Shown here: positions 51,472-59,081 of the stretch, in pieces | How the letters are laid out: each line of letters opens with the position of its first letter | Position numbering within the stretch: position 1 is the stretch's first letter | Source of the DNA: Kibdelosporangium philippinense | GTDB lineage: Bacteria > Actinomycetota > Actinomycetes > Mycobacteriales > Pseudonocardiaceae | Direction: 5' to 3' | DNA length: 64,000 nt | Assembly: GCF_021390435.2 (NCBI RefSeq) | Contig: NZ_JAJVCN010000004.1 | Coordinates: 1,220,501 to 1,284,500, forward strand | The notes under the pieces: generated by a model | What the model was told of the DNA's origin: nothing | Databases searched by the model: none | What the model saw: only the letters and a program-made list of their open reading frames with translations | Position numbers and translations under genes: made by a program

Positions 51472-51939
51472 ATGGAGCTGATGCGCAAGATCGCGCGCTG
51501 GACCGCGGCGCGCCCTTGGCTGACTAACATTCGACCAGCCGTCGTGCGCATCGACAAGGTGTTGCTGCGGCTGACAAAGGGGCGCATCACCCTGGTCGGG
51601 ATGGCCGGGATGCCGTCGTTGACGCTGACTGTGATTGGCCGGAAAACCGGTCTGCCACGGGAGATTTCGCTGCTGTACGTGCCTGACGGCGACGACATCC
51701 TGCTCGTCGGCTCGAATTGGGGCGGCCCCGGTCATCCTGTGTGGACAGTCAACCTGATGGCCAATCCGGACGCGAAGGTGAACGTCAAAGGGCGCACTCG
51801 GGAGATGAACGCGCGGCTGTTGAATGCTGAGGAGCGCACTGCGATCTGGCCGCATCTGGTGAAAACGTGGCCCGCGTACAACACGTATCAGTCCAAGACC
51901 GACCGCGATCTCCGGGTTTTCCGCCTGACGCCCAGGTAA
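51472..51939 (+). CDS. DDN-family F420H2-dependent nitroreductase
   Basis: The 155-residue protein belongs to the deazaflavin-dependent nitroreductase/split beta-barrel family. It has LTLTVIGRKTGLPREISLLYV, which binds the F420 phosphate side, and LVGSNWGGPGHPVWTVNLMANPDAKV. Physiological roles are quinone and lipid-like reductions in the membrane. It begins 19 bp after the deacetylase gene and ends before a bidirectional terminator. Confidence 0.9.
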   Translation: MELMRKIARWTAARPWLTNIRPAVVRIDKVLLRLTKGRITLVGMAGMPSLTLTVIGRKTGLPREISLLYVPDGDDILLVGSNWGGPGHPVWTVNLMANPDAKVNVKGRTREMNARLLNAEERTAIWPHLVKTWPAYNTYQSKTDRDLRVFRLTPR

Positions 51940-51943
51940 AGCC

Positions 51944-51987
51944 TCGTGAGTGGTTAGCCGGGTTCTAACCCGGCTAACCACTCACGA
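51944..51987. terminator. Bidirectional terminator, perfect 21-bp stem with 2-base loop
   Basis: Two 21-bp arms (inner part TTAGCCGGGTT / AACCCGGCTAA) pair without mismatch around CT. The structure sits between the convergent stops of the DDN and FKBP genes, 4 and 15 bp away. It serves both transcripts. Confidence 0.92.
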
Positions 51988-52002
51988 TGGGTGTCTGGAA
52001 AT

Positions 52003-52599
52003 TCAGCTGACCTGCAAGGCGTCGATCACGAACACCAGGGTCTCGCCGCCCTTGATGCCGCTCTGCCCGTCGGGGCCGTACGCCTTGTCCGGCGGGATGA
52101 CCAGCAGACGGCGGGAGTTGGCCGTGATACCGATCAGGCCCTCGTTCCAGCCTTTGATGACCCGCGCCTGGCCGAGCGGGCCGACCGTGAAGGGCTCGCC
52201 GCCACCGAAGTTGCCGTCGACCTCTTTCTTGTCCGACCAGGTCACCAGCTGGTAGTTGACAGCGACGCTGCCGCCTGCCTTGGCCTCGGCGCCGGTGCCA
52301 GCCTTGAGGTCCTTGCTCAGCAGTTGCTTCGGCGGCTGGCAGGTGGTCGGGATGGTGATCGTCGGCTTCTGTCCGAAGTCGCCGGAGACCTTCACGTCGT
52401 CGGCCGTGCACTCGGGGCCGGATGCCGTGCTTGTCGCGCTCGGGGGCGTGCTGGTGGCGCTCGGCGGCGGGGGAGTCGAGGTCCGCGTGGAAGTCTGGGT
52501 ACCGGCTGTGGAGGCCTGCTCCGAGTTGGCACAGGCGCTCAAGGTGGCCGCCGCCACCAGCGCCACGGAAACCATCGTGACCTTGCCTGCAATACGCAT
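52003..52599 (-). CDS. FKBP-type peptidyl-prolyl isomerase lipoprotein
   Basis: The 198-residue lipoprotein has a signal peptide and lipobox LSAC (Cys about 23), a long Thr/Ser/Pro linker, and a C-terminal FKBP domain (about 85-198) with VNYQLVTWSDKK, FTVGPLGQARVIKGWNEGLIG, RRLLVIPPDKAYG and ETLVFVIDALQV. It probably assists folding of exported proteins at the outer membrane face. The promoter is in the 197-bp gap upstream. Confidence 0.92.
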   Translation of the reverse strand: MRIAGKVTMVSVALVAAATLSACANSEQASTAGTQTSTRTSTPPPPSATSTPPSATSTASGPECTADDVKVSGDFGQKPTITIPTTCQPPKQLLSKDLKAGTGAEAKAGGSVAVNYQLVTWSDKKEVDGNFGGGEPFTVGPLGQARVIKGWNEGLIGITANSRRLLVIPPDKAYGPDGQSGIKGGETLVFVIDALQVS

Positions 52600-52796
52600 G
52601 GCGTCACCCTAGGCAACCGGGTCACGCACTGGTTCCATCGGGTGCCCGGGTGGTCGCGAAACGCCACAGCGTGAACGTGAACATCCCCCGTTTTCCCGAT
52701 TCCTACTTGGTCGTGATTCTTGTACAGTAACTGCTCGCACACAAACGGACACGGTTCGCATTCGTCCGTTCGAGTGCCTGTCAAGGAGGTGACCCG

Positions 52797-53801
52797 GTGT
52801 CCGCGGACGCCAACGGCATCCGCAAGAACCCGATCCAAGAGATGTTCTGGACAAGGACCGGTTTGTTGCTCGCCGTCCTGCTCGTGATCTCGATCGGTAG
52901 CCTGTGGATATCCAGTGCGATGGACGCCGGACTTCTACGCAACCTGGTGACCGCGCTCGGTACCGGCACAATGGTGTCGGCCATTGTCGGTTTTGGTCAG
53001 ACGTTGATCACCGCTGCGGCTTCGCAGAAAGCGCTCGTCACCCCGTTGATCGAGGAAAGCAAACGGGCCTTGCGGGATTTGTCGGCCGAATACCGGGCGT
53101 TGAACAACGAGTTCTTCCCGACGCACGTCTTCGAGGCGAGTGCCGAGCCGGACCCGGAGTTCAACCGGCTGCTGATGCAGGATCTGCGGGCCAGCAGGCA
53201 CTACTTCTTCCGTGGCTTCTCCGGCCGGCACGCCGCCGCGAGACTGCTGCTGACCAGGTCGGAGTGGGAGTTGCGGACAGTCGTCGCCGACCCTCGGCAG
53301 CACTCGGCGATCAGCGGGCGTGCGCGGTACCTGCTGCGCAACGAAGGCGCGACCGGCGACTACGACAAGATTCGCGCGCAGCTGATCGAGGAGATCTCGA
53401 TCGGCATCGTCGGATTGTTCCTCGCCCGCAGCCGGTGCACGACGATTGACATCGCGGTGATCTCAGATCCGCCGCTCGACCGCACCGAGATCTTCGACGA
53501 CAGCGTATGGCTGACGCTGTACAGCGACGTCGGCGGAGTGACCTCGTTGTATCCGCGTACGCTGCGTTTCTCGGAAGGTTCGTTCATCTACGGCATGCAA
53601 CGCGCCGAGTTCCAGCGAATGCGCGACACCCGGACGGCCCAGAAATTCGTCATCACTCCGGACACCAGCCGGCAGGAATTCCTGGCCTTGTTCGAGAAGA
53701 TCACCTCGACGCCCCTTTCCGAAGAGGGGTTCGGACAGCTGGAGCGCAAGTTCCACGACTTCCGCGAGGAATTCACCAAAGCCGCGGGGCTGGAGACCTG
53801 A
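52797..53801 (+). CDS. Two-helix membrane protein with unknown cytoplasmic domain
   Basis: The 334-residue protein has two adjacent transmembrane helices (about 22-42 and 48-72). A helical region (EESKRALRDLSAEYRALNN, about 88-108) follows, then a conserved-looking domain (about 118-330) with YFFRGFSGRHAAARLL and LRTVVADPRQHSAISGRARYLL. I do not recognise the fold; the F-x-G-F-S-G-R and V-V-A-D-P pattern could be a nucleotide or phosphate handling site but this is guesswork. The GTG start has an AAGGAGGTGA Shine-Dalgarno. It is followed 1 base later by the cupin-like gene. Confidence 0.75.
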   Translation: MSADANGIRKNPIQEMFWTRTGLLLAVLLVISIGSLWISSAMDAGLLRNLVTALGTGTMVSAIVGFGQTLITAAASQKALVTPLIEESKRALRDLSAEYRALNNEFFPTHVFEASAEPDPEFNRLLMQDLRASRHYFFRGFSGRHAAARLLLTRSEWELRTVVADPRQHSAISGRARYLLRNEGATGDYDKIRAQLIEEISIGIVGLFLARSRCTTIDIAVISDPPLDRTEIFDDSVWLTLYSDVGGVTSLYPRTLRFSEGSFIYGMQRAEFQRMRDTRTAQKFVITPDTSRQEFLALFEKITSTPLSEEGFGQLERKFHDFREEFTKAAGLET

Positions 53802-53802
53802 A

Positions 53803-54432
53803 ATGCGAACGGAGCTGTCTGCGCTGGCCGATCTGGCCGGCCAGCTACGAGCGACCGACCTGACCGACTGGACGGCTGTGAGCGGCCGGTTCACCCAGTG
53901 GGCGAGCCGGCCTGGACTACGCGACGAACTACGTCACCACTTGCAGACCCTGTCCGGTGAGGTGGCGGCTGCGGTCATCTCACGATCGCGGGAGACCACC
54001 ACACACTTCGCGTGGTGCCTGCTCAACCAGCCGGGCGACAAGTTCTCGTTCTGGCTGCACGAGTACAAACCGCAACGAGACTGGCGCATCGGGTACGCGG
54101 ACTCGGTGCACAACCACCGGTACCACTTCTGCACCACGCTCCTGCGCGGATGCTATGTGCACGAACGGTTCGACGCCGACCTTGACCCCAATGGACTGGT
54201 GGTCAAATCGGCGACGATGGTGCACAGCGGAGTGTGCGAAGCAGGGGAGTCGGGCACGATGCTGTCCGACCAGTTCCACCGGATCCCGAAGGCCGCCGAC
54301 GGCACGATGACGTTCCTCGTGAAGTCGCGCCCGGTGCGCGGCTGGAGCCTGTCATTCGACCCGGCGACAAGTGTCAGCCGCAGGCACGTGCCAGTGGAGG
54401 AACGCCTCGGCAACCTAGCTGACCGTTTGTAG
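53803..54432 (+). CDS. Cupin-like/dioxygenase-like protein of unknown function
   Basis: The 209-residue cytoplasmic protein has a helical N-terminal part and a C-terminal beta-barrel-like part with SVHNHRYHFCTTLLRG (HxHxxxH), SATMVHSGVCEAGE and SDQFHRIP. Spaced histidines of this kind resemble the metal site of cupin or cysteine-dioxygenase-like enzymes. Substrate is unknown. The ATG comes one base after the stop of the membrane-protein gene, so they form a coupled pair. Confidence 0.7.
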   Translation: MRTELSALADLAGQLRATDLTDWTAVSGRFTQWASRPGLRDELRHHLQTLSGEVAAAVISRSRETTTHFAWCLLNQPGDKFSFWLHEYKPQRDWRIGYADSVHNHRYHFCTTLLRGCYVHERFDADLDPNGLVVKSATMVHSGVCEAGESGTMLSDQFHRIPKAADGTMTFLVKSRPVRGWSLSFDPATSVSRRHVPVEERLGNLADRL

Positions 54433-54536
54433 AAAGGTGCCAAAACCCGTCTGAGTGTCATCATGACTACTCGGAATCGGCGTCTCACCACCTACGATGC
54501 CCTCACTTGCTCGGGGGCGCGGAGGAGGAGAGACCG

Positions 54537-55196
54537 ATGCTTGGTCAGAAGCTGGGTTCGGTCAGCGATCTGGCGGTCGAACAGGTAGAACGCCGGGTGA
54601 AACGGCTGTGCCAGCGCTTCGCGGCCAACCTGCCGTTCCACGGCTGGCACCACGTGCACTTCGTCAGGACGAAGGCAGGCGCGTTCGCTCAGGCCAATGG
54701 GTCCGATGCGGCGGTTGTGGAAACCGCTGCGCTCGTGCACGACCTGAACTACATCGTCCGCCGCAATTCCGACGCCGCCGAAGGCCGGGACGTCCGGATG
54801 CGGATCTTGGCCAAGTCCGGCGTCGACGAGCCCGTCGCGGAGTGGATCGACGCGATCGTGGTCGAGGCGGAGATGCGGACCCGGCACCGGGACATCTCGA
54901 TCGAGGCGCAGGCGTTGAGTGACGCCGACACGTTGTTCAAGGCGTTGCCGGTGACGCCGGTGATGCTCGCGCACAGGTACCTCAGTGAGAACGGCATCAC
55001 GTTGGGCCAGTTGGCGAACAAGATCGTCGGCGAGCAACGCGGCAAGCACGACGAGGGCTTCTACTTTTACAGCGACGAAGCCAAGGCGATGTATTCGCGC
55101 TGGGCGACGGCGAACCTTGAGCTGTGGCAGTGCGTGGTCGAGGCGCTGGACGACCCTTCGGTCGGCGAACTGCTGGACGCGGTCGAAAGCCGCTGA
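54537..55196 (+). CDS. HD-domain metal-dependent phosphohydrolase
   Basis: The 219-residue protein has the HD-superfamily ligands: FHGWHHVHFVRT (His), ALVHDLNYIV (HD pair) and ALSDADTLFKALP (second Asp). Such enzymes hydrolyse phosphate esters of nucleotides. The start ATG is preceded by GGAGGAGGAG. The gene follows the cupin-like gene by 104 bp and may belong to the same unit. Its last codons (DAVESR) are duplicated 72 bp further downstream. Confidence 0.85.
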   Translation: MLGQKLGSVSDLAVEQVERRVKRLCQRFAANLPFHGWHHVHFVRTKAGAFAQANGSDAAVVETAALVHDLNYIVRRNSDAAEGRDVRMRILAKSGVDEPVAEWIDAIVVEAEMRTRHRDISIEAQALSDADTLFKALPVTPVMLAHRYLSENGITLGQLANKIVGEQRGKHDEGFYFYSDEAKAMYSRWATANLELWQCVVEALDDPSVGELLDAVESR

Positions 55197-55272
55197 GTTC
55201 GTCTTAGTCGCTTTGGTTGGGCGGTCCGTTCGGTCGGTGGACTGGTGGATGCGGTCGAAAGCCGCTGAGTTC
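55179..55272. repeat. Direct repeat of 22 bp at the HD/DUF5946 boundary
   Basis: An identical 22-bp sequence beginning GCGGTCGAAAGCCGC occurs at 55179-55200 and 55251-55272, 72 bp apart. The first covers the end of the HD gene; the second lies inside the C-terminal codons of the convergent DUF5946 gene, reading ELSGFRP. Confidence 0.9.
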
Positions 55273-55773
55273 CTGGTCAAACAAGGCTTGCTTGTTCCAG
55301 GCACGGATAGTGGCGTGGTGCGGCGCCCAGGCCTGCCAGGTTTCCGTTCCCCAAGCCCAAACCAGCTTCGCGTGTTCGGCCGCATCACTGGCGGTCAGCA
55401 CATCTTCGACCGTCATGAGCCCGGTCAGCGGCGGTGGCGCGAGCGGGTGGAACTCCGGGCGGTTCGCGACCATCTTCTTATGCAACTCTGCGCCGTCGCG
55501 CGGATCGGCGCCGTCTTCGACGAACAAGCCCAGCGTCATCAAGCACAGCGCGATCGCCTGCGTTTCCCGGCGCGACGTGCCGCCAGGGTGCTGCGCGATA
55601 CAGGCGTCCACGACGATCTGGTGCACCGGCCGGTAAGCCGCGATGCCATACGAGCGCGCCAAAAGTTCGCCGTACCGCTCAAAGCACGCGGCCGACGCGC
55701 CGCGTTCCGCGGGCGGGGTCCTGCCGGTGTCCGGCAGGACCAATCCGCAGCCCGGGCACGCCGAGGTCGTCAC
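55204..55773 (-). CDS. DUF5946-family protein
   Basis: The 189-residue protein has an N-terminal zinc-like motif ACPGCGLVLPDTG with paired cysteines and a following helical domain (HQIVVDACIAQHPG; ALCLMTLGLFVEDG), typical of the DUF5946 family of actinobacteria. Function is unknown. The GTG at 55773 overlaps the stop of qor (GTGA), so both form an operon. Its last residues coincide with one copy of a direct repeat. Confidence 0.8.
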   Translation of the reverse strand: MTTSACPGCGLVLPDTGRTPPAERGASAACFERYGELLARSYGIAAYRPVHQIVVDACIAQHPGGTSRRETQAIALCLMTLGLFVEDGADPRDGAELHKKMVANRPEFHPLAPPPLTGLMTVEDVLTASDAAEHAKLVWAWGTETWQAWAPHHATIRAWNKQALFDQELSGFRPHPPVHRPNGPPNQSD

Positions 55774-56732
55774 GGGATGAGCAGCAGCTTTCCGGTGGTT
55801 TTGCGGGACTGCAGGTCTTCGTGTGCCTGCCTGGCTTCGGCGAGCGGATAGCGGCGGCCGATCCGGACCGACAACGTGCCCGCTTTCACCTCGTTGAACA
55901 ATTCCGTTGTCCGCCAACGGACTTCCTCAGGGCTTGAGTAGTCCTTGCTGGTCGGGCGGGTCAGGTAGATCGAACCCTGCGCGTTGAGCCGCTGTGGGTC
56001 GACCGGTGGGACGGCGCCGCTGGACGCGCCGAACAGGACCAGGAACCCGCGGCGCCGGACGCTTTTCAGGCTGCCGTCGAACGTCGTCTTGCCGACGCCG
56101 TCGTAGACCGCGGCCATTCCTTCGCCGTTGGTGAACTCGAGCGCGTGCTTCTCGAAGCCTTCGTAACCGACGACTTCGTCGGCCCCGGCTTCGCGGGCGA
56201 GTTGTTCCTTCTCTGGCGTGGACACTGTCGCCAGCACTCGGGCGCCGCGCACTTTTGCGAGTTGCACGAGCAGGAGGCCGACGCCGCCGGCCGCCGCGTG
56301 CACCAGGATCGGGTCGCCGCTTTTGACCTCGTATGTCGACGCGACCAAATAGTGCGCGGTCACGCCCTGCAGGAGCAGCGCCGCCGCGGTTTCGGTGTCG
56401 ACGCCGTCAGGAACAGATATCGTATCTGATACAGGAAGTACGATTTTCTCGGCGTAACTGCCCTGCGTCGAGTACCAGGCGACGCGATCGCCCACTTTGT
56501 GCTCGGTGACGCCAGGGCCGACGGCGGTAACGACGCCCGCGCCTTCCAAGCCGATCCCGAACGGCGTCTGCATCGGATACATGCCGGAGCGGTGATACGT
56601 GTCGATGTAGTTGACGCCCGCCGCCTGCACATCGACGGCAACCTCGCCCTCGCCGGGCACAGGAACCTCGACATCCACCAGCTCAAGGGCCTCCGGCCCA
56701 CCGGTCTGCCGTACCCGTACTGCTTTAGGCAC
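55770..56732 (-). CDS. qor: NADPH:quinone oxidoreductase, zinc-independent MDR family
   Basis: The 320-residue protein reduces quinones with NADPH. It has the N-terminal catalytic fold (GVNYIDTYHRSGMYP) and a nucleotide-binding motif HAAAGGVGLLLVQLAKVRGA near residue 150. A short AT-rich palindromic word is read in frame at 56410-56440, giving VSDTISV without changing length relative to the usual family loop. Synteny of qor with the ctaA-ctaB neighbourhood is conserved in mycobacteria. Confidence 0.92.
   Translation of the reverse strand: MPKAVRVRQTGGPEALELVDVEVPVPGEGEVAVDVQAAGVNYIDTYHRSGMYPMQTPFGIGLEGAGVVTAVGPGVTEHKVGDRVAWYSTQGSYAEKIVLPVSDTISVPDGVDTETAAALLLQGVTAHYLVASTYEVKSGDPILVHAAAGGVGLLLVQLAKVRGARVLATVSTPEKEQLAREAGADEVVGYEGFEKHALEFTNGEGMAAVYDGVGKTTFDGSLKSVRRRGFLVLFGASSGAVPPVDPQRLNAQGSIYLTRPTSKDYSSPEEVRWRTTELFNEVKAGTLSVRIGRRYPLAEARQAHEDLQSRKTTGKLLLIP
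56410..56440. repeat. Dispersed AT-rich palindromic word inside qor
   Basis: GATATCGTATCTGATAC followed by AGGAAGTA. It shares GTATCTGATA with 22120 and TTCC/GGAAGTA with 58211-58245. Rare AT-rich codons (ATA, GTA, TCA, ACG) cluster here within a GC-rich gene. Confidence 0.75.
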
Positions 56733-56835
56733 GCCACTCCTCCTCAGATTGTTTGCTCGGTGCTACCTCACCATGGGCCAACCTCATCATGGCCCCGGGT
56801 TGTTCCGCCTGACGGGCGCCGTTAATGATCGGCAG

Positions 56836-57615
56836 GTGGATGGCAGCAGAGATGACCTGGAAACCGTCGCTTCCGTCAACTACGGCAACTTCACCGCGAT
56901 CGCGGTGCACGCGGACGGCGTGCGGGGCCTGAAGCTGCATCTCGAGCGGCTCGACCGGGACGCCAAGATCGTTTTCGGGCACGGCATCGACGGCGACATG
57001 GTCCGCGAACGCGTCCACCAAGCCATCCAGGGACACGAGCTGCCCGCAAATGTGCGCGTCACCGCGTTCACCCGAAACGCGTCGCCGCAGAATCTGCTCG
57101 GACTGGAACCGCCGGACGTCGTGATCAAGGTTCGGCCGATGCGGCAGCGTCCGGCAACGCCACCGCGCGTGCGCACGAGCGTCTTCAGCCGCTACCTGCC
57201 AGAGGTCAAACACGTCGGCACGTTCAGCCTGTACCACGAAATACGGCTCGCTCAGCAGGCCGGATTCGACGACGTCCTGTTCACCGACACGGACGGCCGG
57301 ATCTCCGAAGGGTCGGTCTGGAACATCGGCTTCTACGACGGTTCGAAGGTCGTCTGGCCGGACGCGCCCGCGTTGCCCGGCGTCGAGATGGCACTTTTAC
57401 GCGCCGGGTTGCGCACTTTGGGCGTGCCCGATGAACGACGCGGAGTTTTCATATCCGATATAGGAAATTTTCGGAGTGCGTTCCGGAGCAACGCGATCGT
57501 CGGTCCAACGTTGATCGGCGCGATCGACGACGTCGCTTACGCTCCGGATGCCGAACTCGCCGACCTTTTGGAGCGAGCGCGTCAGACGGTCCCGCGGGAG
57601 CCGCTGTTGCCGTGA
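56836..57615 (+). CDS. Class IV aminotransferase-like PLP enzyme
   Basis: The 259-residue protein resembles the branched-chain/D-amino acid aminotransferase and aminodeoxychorismate lyase family: SVNYGNFTAIAV, KHVGTFSLYHEIRLAQQAG, DVLFTDTDGRISEGSVWNIGF. The catalytic lysine is likely in VKHVGTF. The start is placed at GTG 56836 by fit to the family's N terminus; the upstream open frame is longer. If a lyase, it could pair with pabB. The 3' end overlaps the convergent ABC gene by 34 bp. An AT-rich word (57445-57472) reads FISDIGNF in frame. Confidence 0.8.
   Translation: MDGSRDDLETVASVNYGNFTAIAVHADGVRGLKLHLERLDRDAKIVFGHGIDGDMVRERVHQAIQGHELPANVRVTAFTRNASPQNLLGLEPPDVVIKVRPMRQRPATPPRVRTSVFSRYLPEVKHVGTFSLYHEIRLAQQAGFDDVLFTDTDGRISEGSVWNIGFYDGSKVVWPDAPALPGVEMALLRAGLRTLGVPDERRGVFISDIGNFRSAFRSNAIVGPTLIGAIDDVAYAPDAELADLLERARQTVPREPLLP
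57445..57472. repeat. Dispersed AT-rich palindromic word inside the aminotransferase
   Basis: TTTTCATATCCGATATAGG followed by AAATTTTC. It shares TTTTCATATC with 22149-22176 and ATATAGGAAAT with 13985-14000 and 14279-14301. Confidence 0.75.
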
Positions 57616-59081
57616 TGCACCAGAACCACCGCGGGCTCGATCTTGTCGAGAACCGTCACCACCTGGTGCTGTGTGGCGGGATCGAGCGCGCCGAGCGTCT
57701 CGTCCAGAACGAGTACGTCCGGGTTTTGCAGCAGAGCCCTGGCCAGAAACACGAGGCTGCGTTCGCCGTGCGACAGCTGCCATCCGGTCTCGCCAACGAT
57801 TTGGTGCAGGCCTGACGGCATCCGGTTCAGGAGCGGCCCGAGGCCGAGTTGTTCGCAAACGGCCTGCGCGTCATCGAGGTCGTCGGCGGTCGCGGGCCAA
57901 CCCCGGCCGACCAACAGGTTGAACGCCAGCGAGCCAAGCATTAGATGGTTTTCGTGGAACTGCGGCGACAGCACAACTCGCCGCCGCCATTCGTGCTCGC
58001 CGATGTCTTGCAGCGAACGGCCGTGCAACCGGATCGTTCCGTGGTGCGGCATGCGCAATCCGGCGAGCAGCGAAACGAGAGTCGACTTGCCGCTGCCGGA
58101 GTTGCCGGTCACGAGCAAACGTTCGCCGGTGCCGACCCGTAGGTTCACGCCGTCGAGCGCAGGCCGGAATGTCACCGATTCGGCGTCCAGCAGGGGGCCG
58201 TCATCGGCGACGGATACTACTTCCGATATCGGATACGAAATAGGGCGCGTCAGCGGTTTCAGGTTCGCCCACGCGGTTGAAGCGTCGGCGATGTCGCCCA
58301 ACCCGGCCGTCAGGCTCCGCAACGCGCCCGCGGCGAGTGCAACGCCGCCAATGCCGACAGCCACATCGGTCGCGGAGATCCACAATCCGGTGACGCCGAT
58401 AACCACCCAGCCGCGCGTGCACACAGCAGACAGAACCACGAGCCGACGGTCCAGTTGCCTGCTGCGGTTCTCGTACCGGCGCAGCAAATCATCCTCGCCG
58501 ACGTGCCAGTCAGCAGGGGACTGTTGGGCCAGCCGGGTGCGATGGCCGAGCATCTTGGCCACGATGTCGTCGGTCAGCTCAAGCCGAGACTCGGTCCACG
58601 CCTGACGAGCCCGCAGATAGCGTCGCGCCACAACAAGCGTGATCCCCACCCAAGCGACCAGAATCGCCAGCGCCGGAACCGAGGCGGCGCCGAGAGCCAC
58701 CCCGGCAATCACCAGTTCGACGCACGCGACGAGTCCGAGCAACCCGCCACCAACCGCCAAACTTTCGACGGCCTCGACCTCCAGTACCCGGCCCAGCAGC
58801 CGGCCGACACCCTGGCCACGCAACTCGTCCCGATCCAGCCCGAGCGTCCCGCGGACCAGCCGCTGACGAAGCAAACCACCGAGTCGCAAAGAAATGCTCG
58901 ACTGCAATCGAGTGGCCGCCAAGTGACACGGCACGGACCCAGCCAGCAAAGCGGCCCAAATTACGAAGTCACCGCCATCAACCCTGCCGGACAAAGCCCC
59001 GCCACCGAGCACAACCCATGAGAGGACGAAAAGGACGTACGCGCCAGTATGTGCAAGAAGAAACGCGGCGATCAGCTTCAT
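57582..59081 (-). CDS. ABC half-transporter of the peptide locus
   Basis: The 499-residue protein has an N-terminal six-helix exporter domain (about 1-280) and a C-terminal ATPase: Walker A VTGNSGSGKST, signature variant LSHGERS, Walker B VLVLDETLGALD. It may be the heterodimer partner of the upstream C39 transporter. The ATG overlaps the stop of that gene (ATGA). An AT-rich repeat word is read in frame in the linker between domains (58211-58245, RPISYPISEVV). It ends overlapping the aminotransferase gene. Confidence 0.88.
   Translation of the reverse strand: MKLIAAFLLAHTGAYVLFVLSWVVLGGGALSGRVDGGDFVIWAALLAGSVPCHLAATRLQSSISLRLGGLLRQRLVRGTLGLDRDELRGQGVGRLLGRVLEVEAVESLAVGGGLLGLVACVELVIAGVALGAASVPALAILVAWVGITLVVARRYLRARQAWTESRLELTDDIVAKMLGHRTRLAQQSPADWHVGEDDLLRRYENRSRQLDRRLVVLSAVCTRGWVVIGVTGLWISATDVAVGIGGVALAAGALRSLTAGLGDIADASTAWANLKPLTRPISYPISEVVSVADDGPLLDAESVTFRPALDGVNLRVGTGERLLVTGNSGSGKSTLVSLLAGLRMPHHGTIRLHGRSLQDIGEHEWRRRVVLSPQFHENHLMLGSLAFNLLVGRGWPATADDLDDAQAVCEQLGLGPLLNRMPSGLHQIVGETGWQLSHGERSLVFLARALLQNPDVLVLDETLGALDPATQHQVVTVLDKIEPAVVLVHHGNSGSRGTV
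58211..58245. repeat. Dispersed AT-rich palindromic word inside the ABC half-transporter
   Basis: It contains CTTCCGATATCGGATACG then AAATAGG. It is the most complete copy: left arm CTACTTCC and right arm GATACGAAATAGG flank the CCGATATCGG palindrome. Confidence 0.8.
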
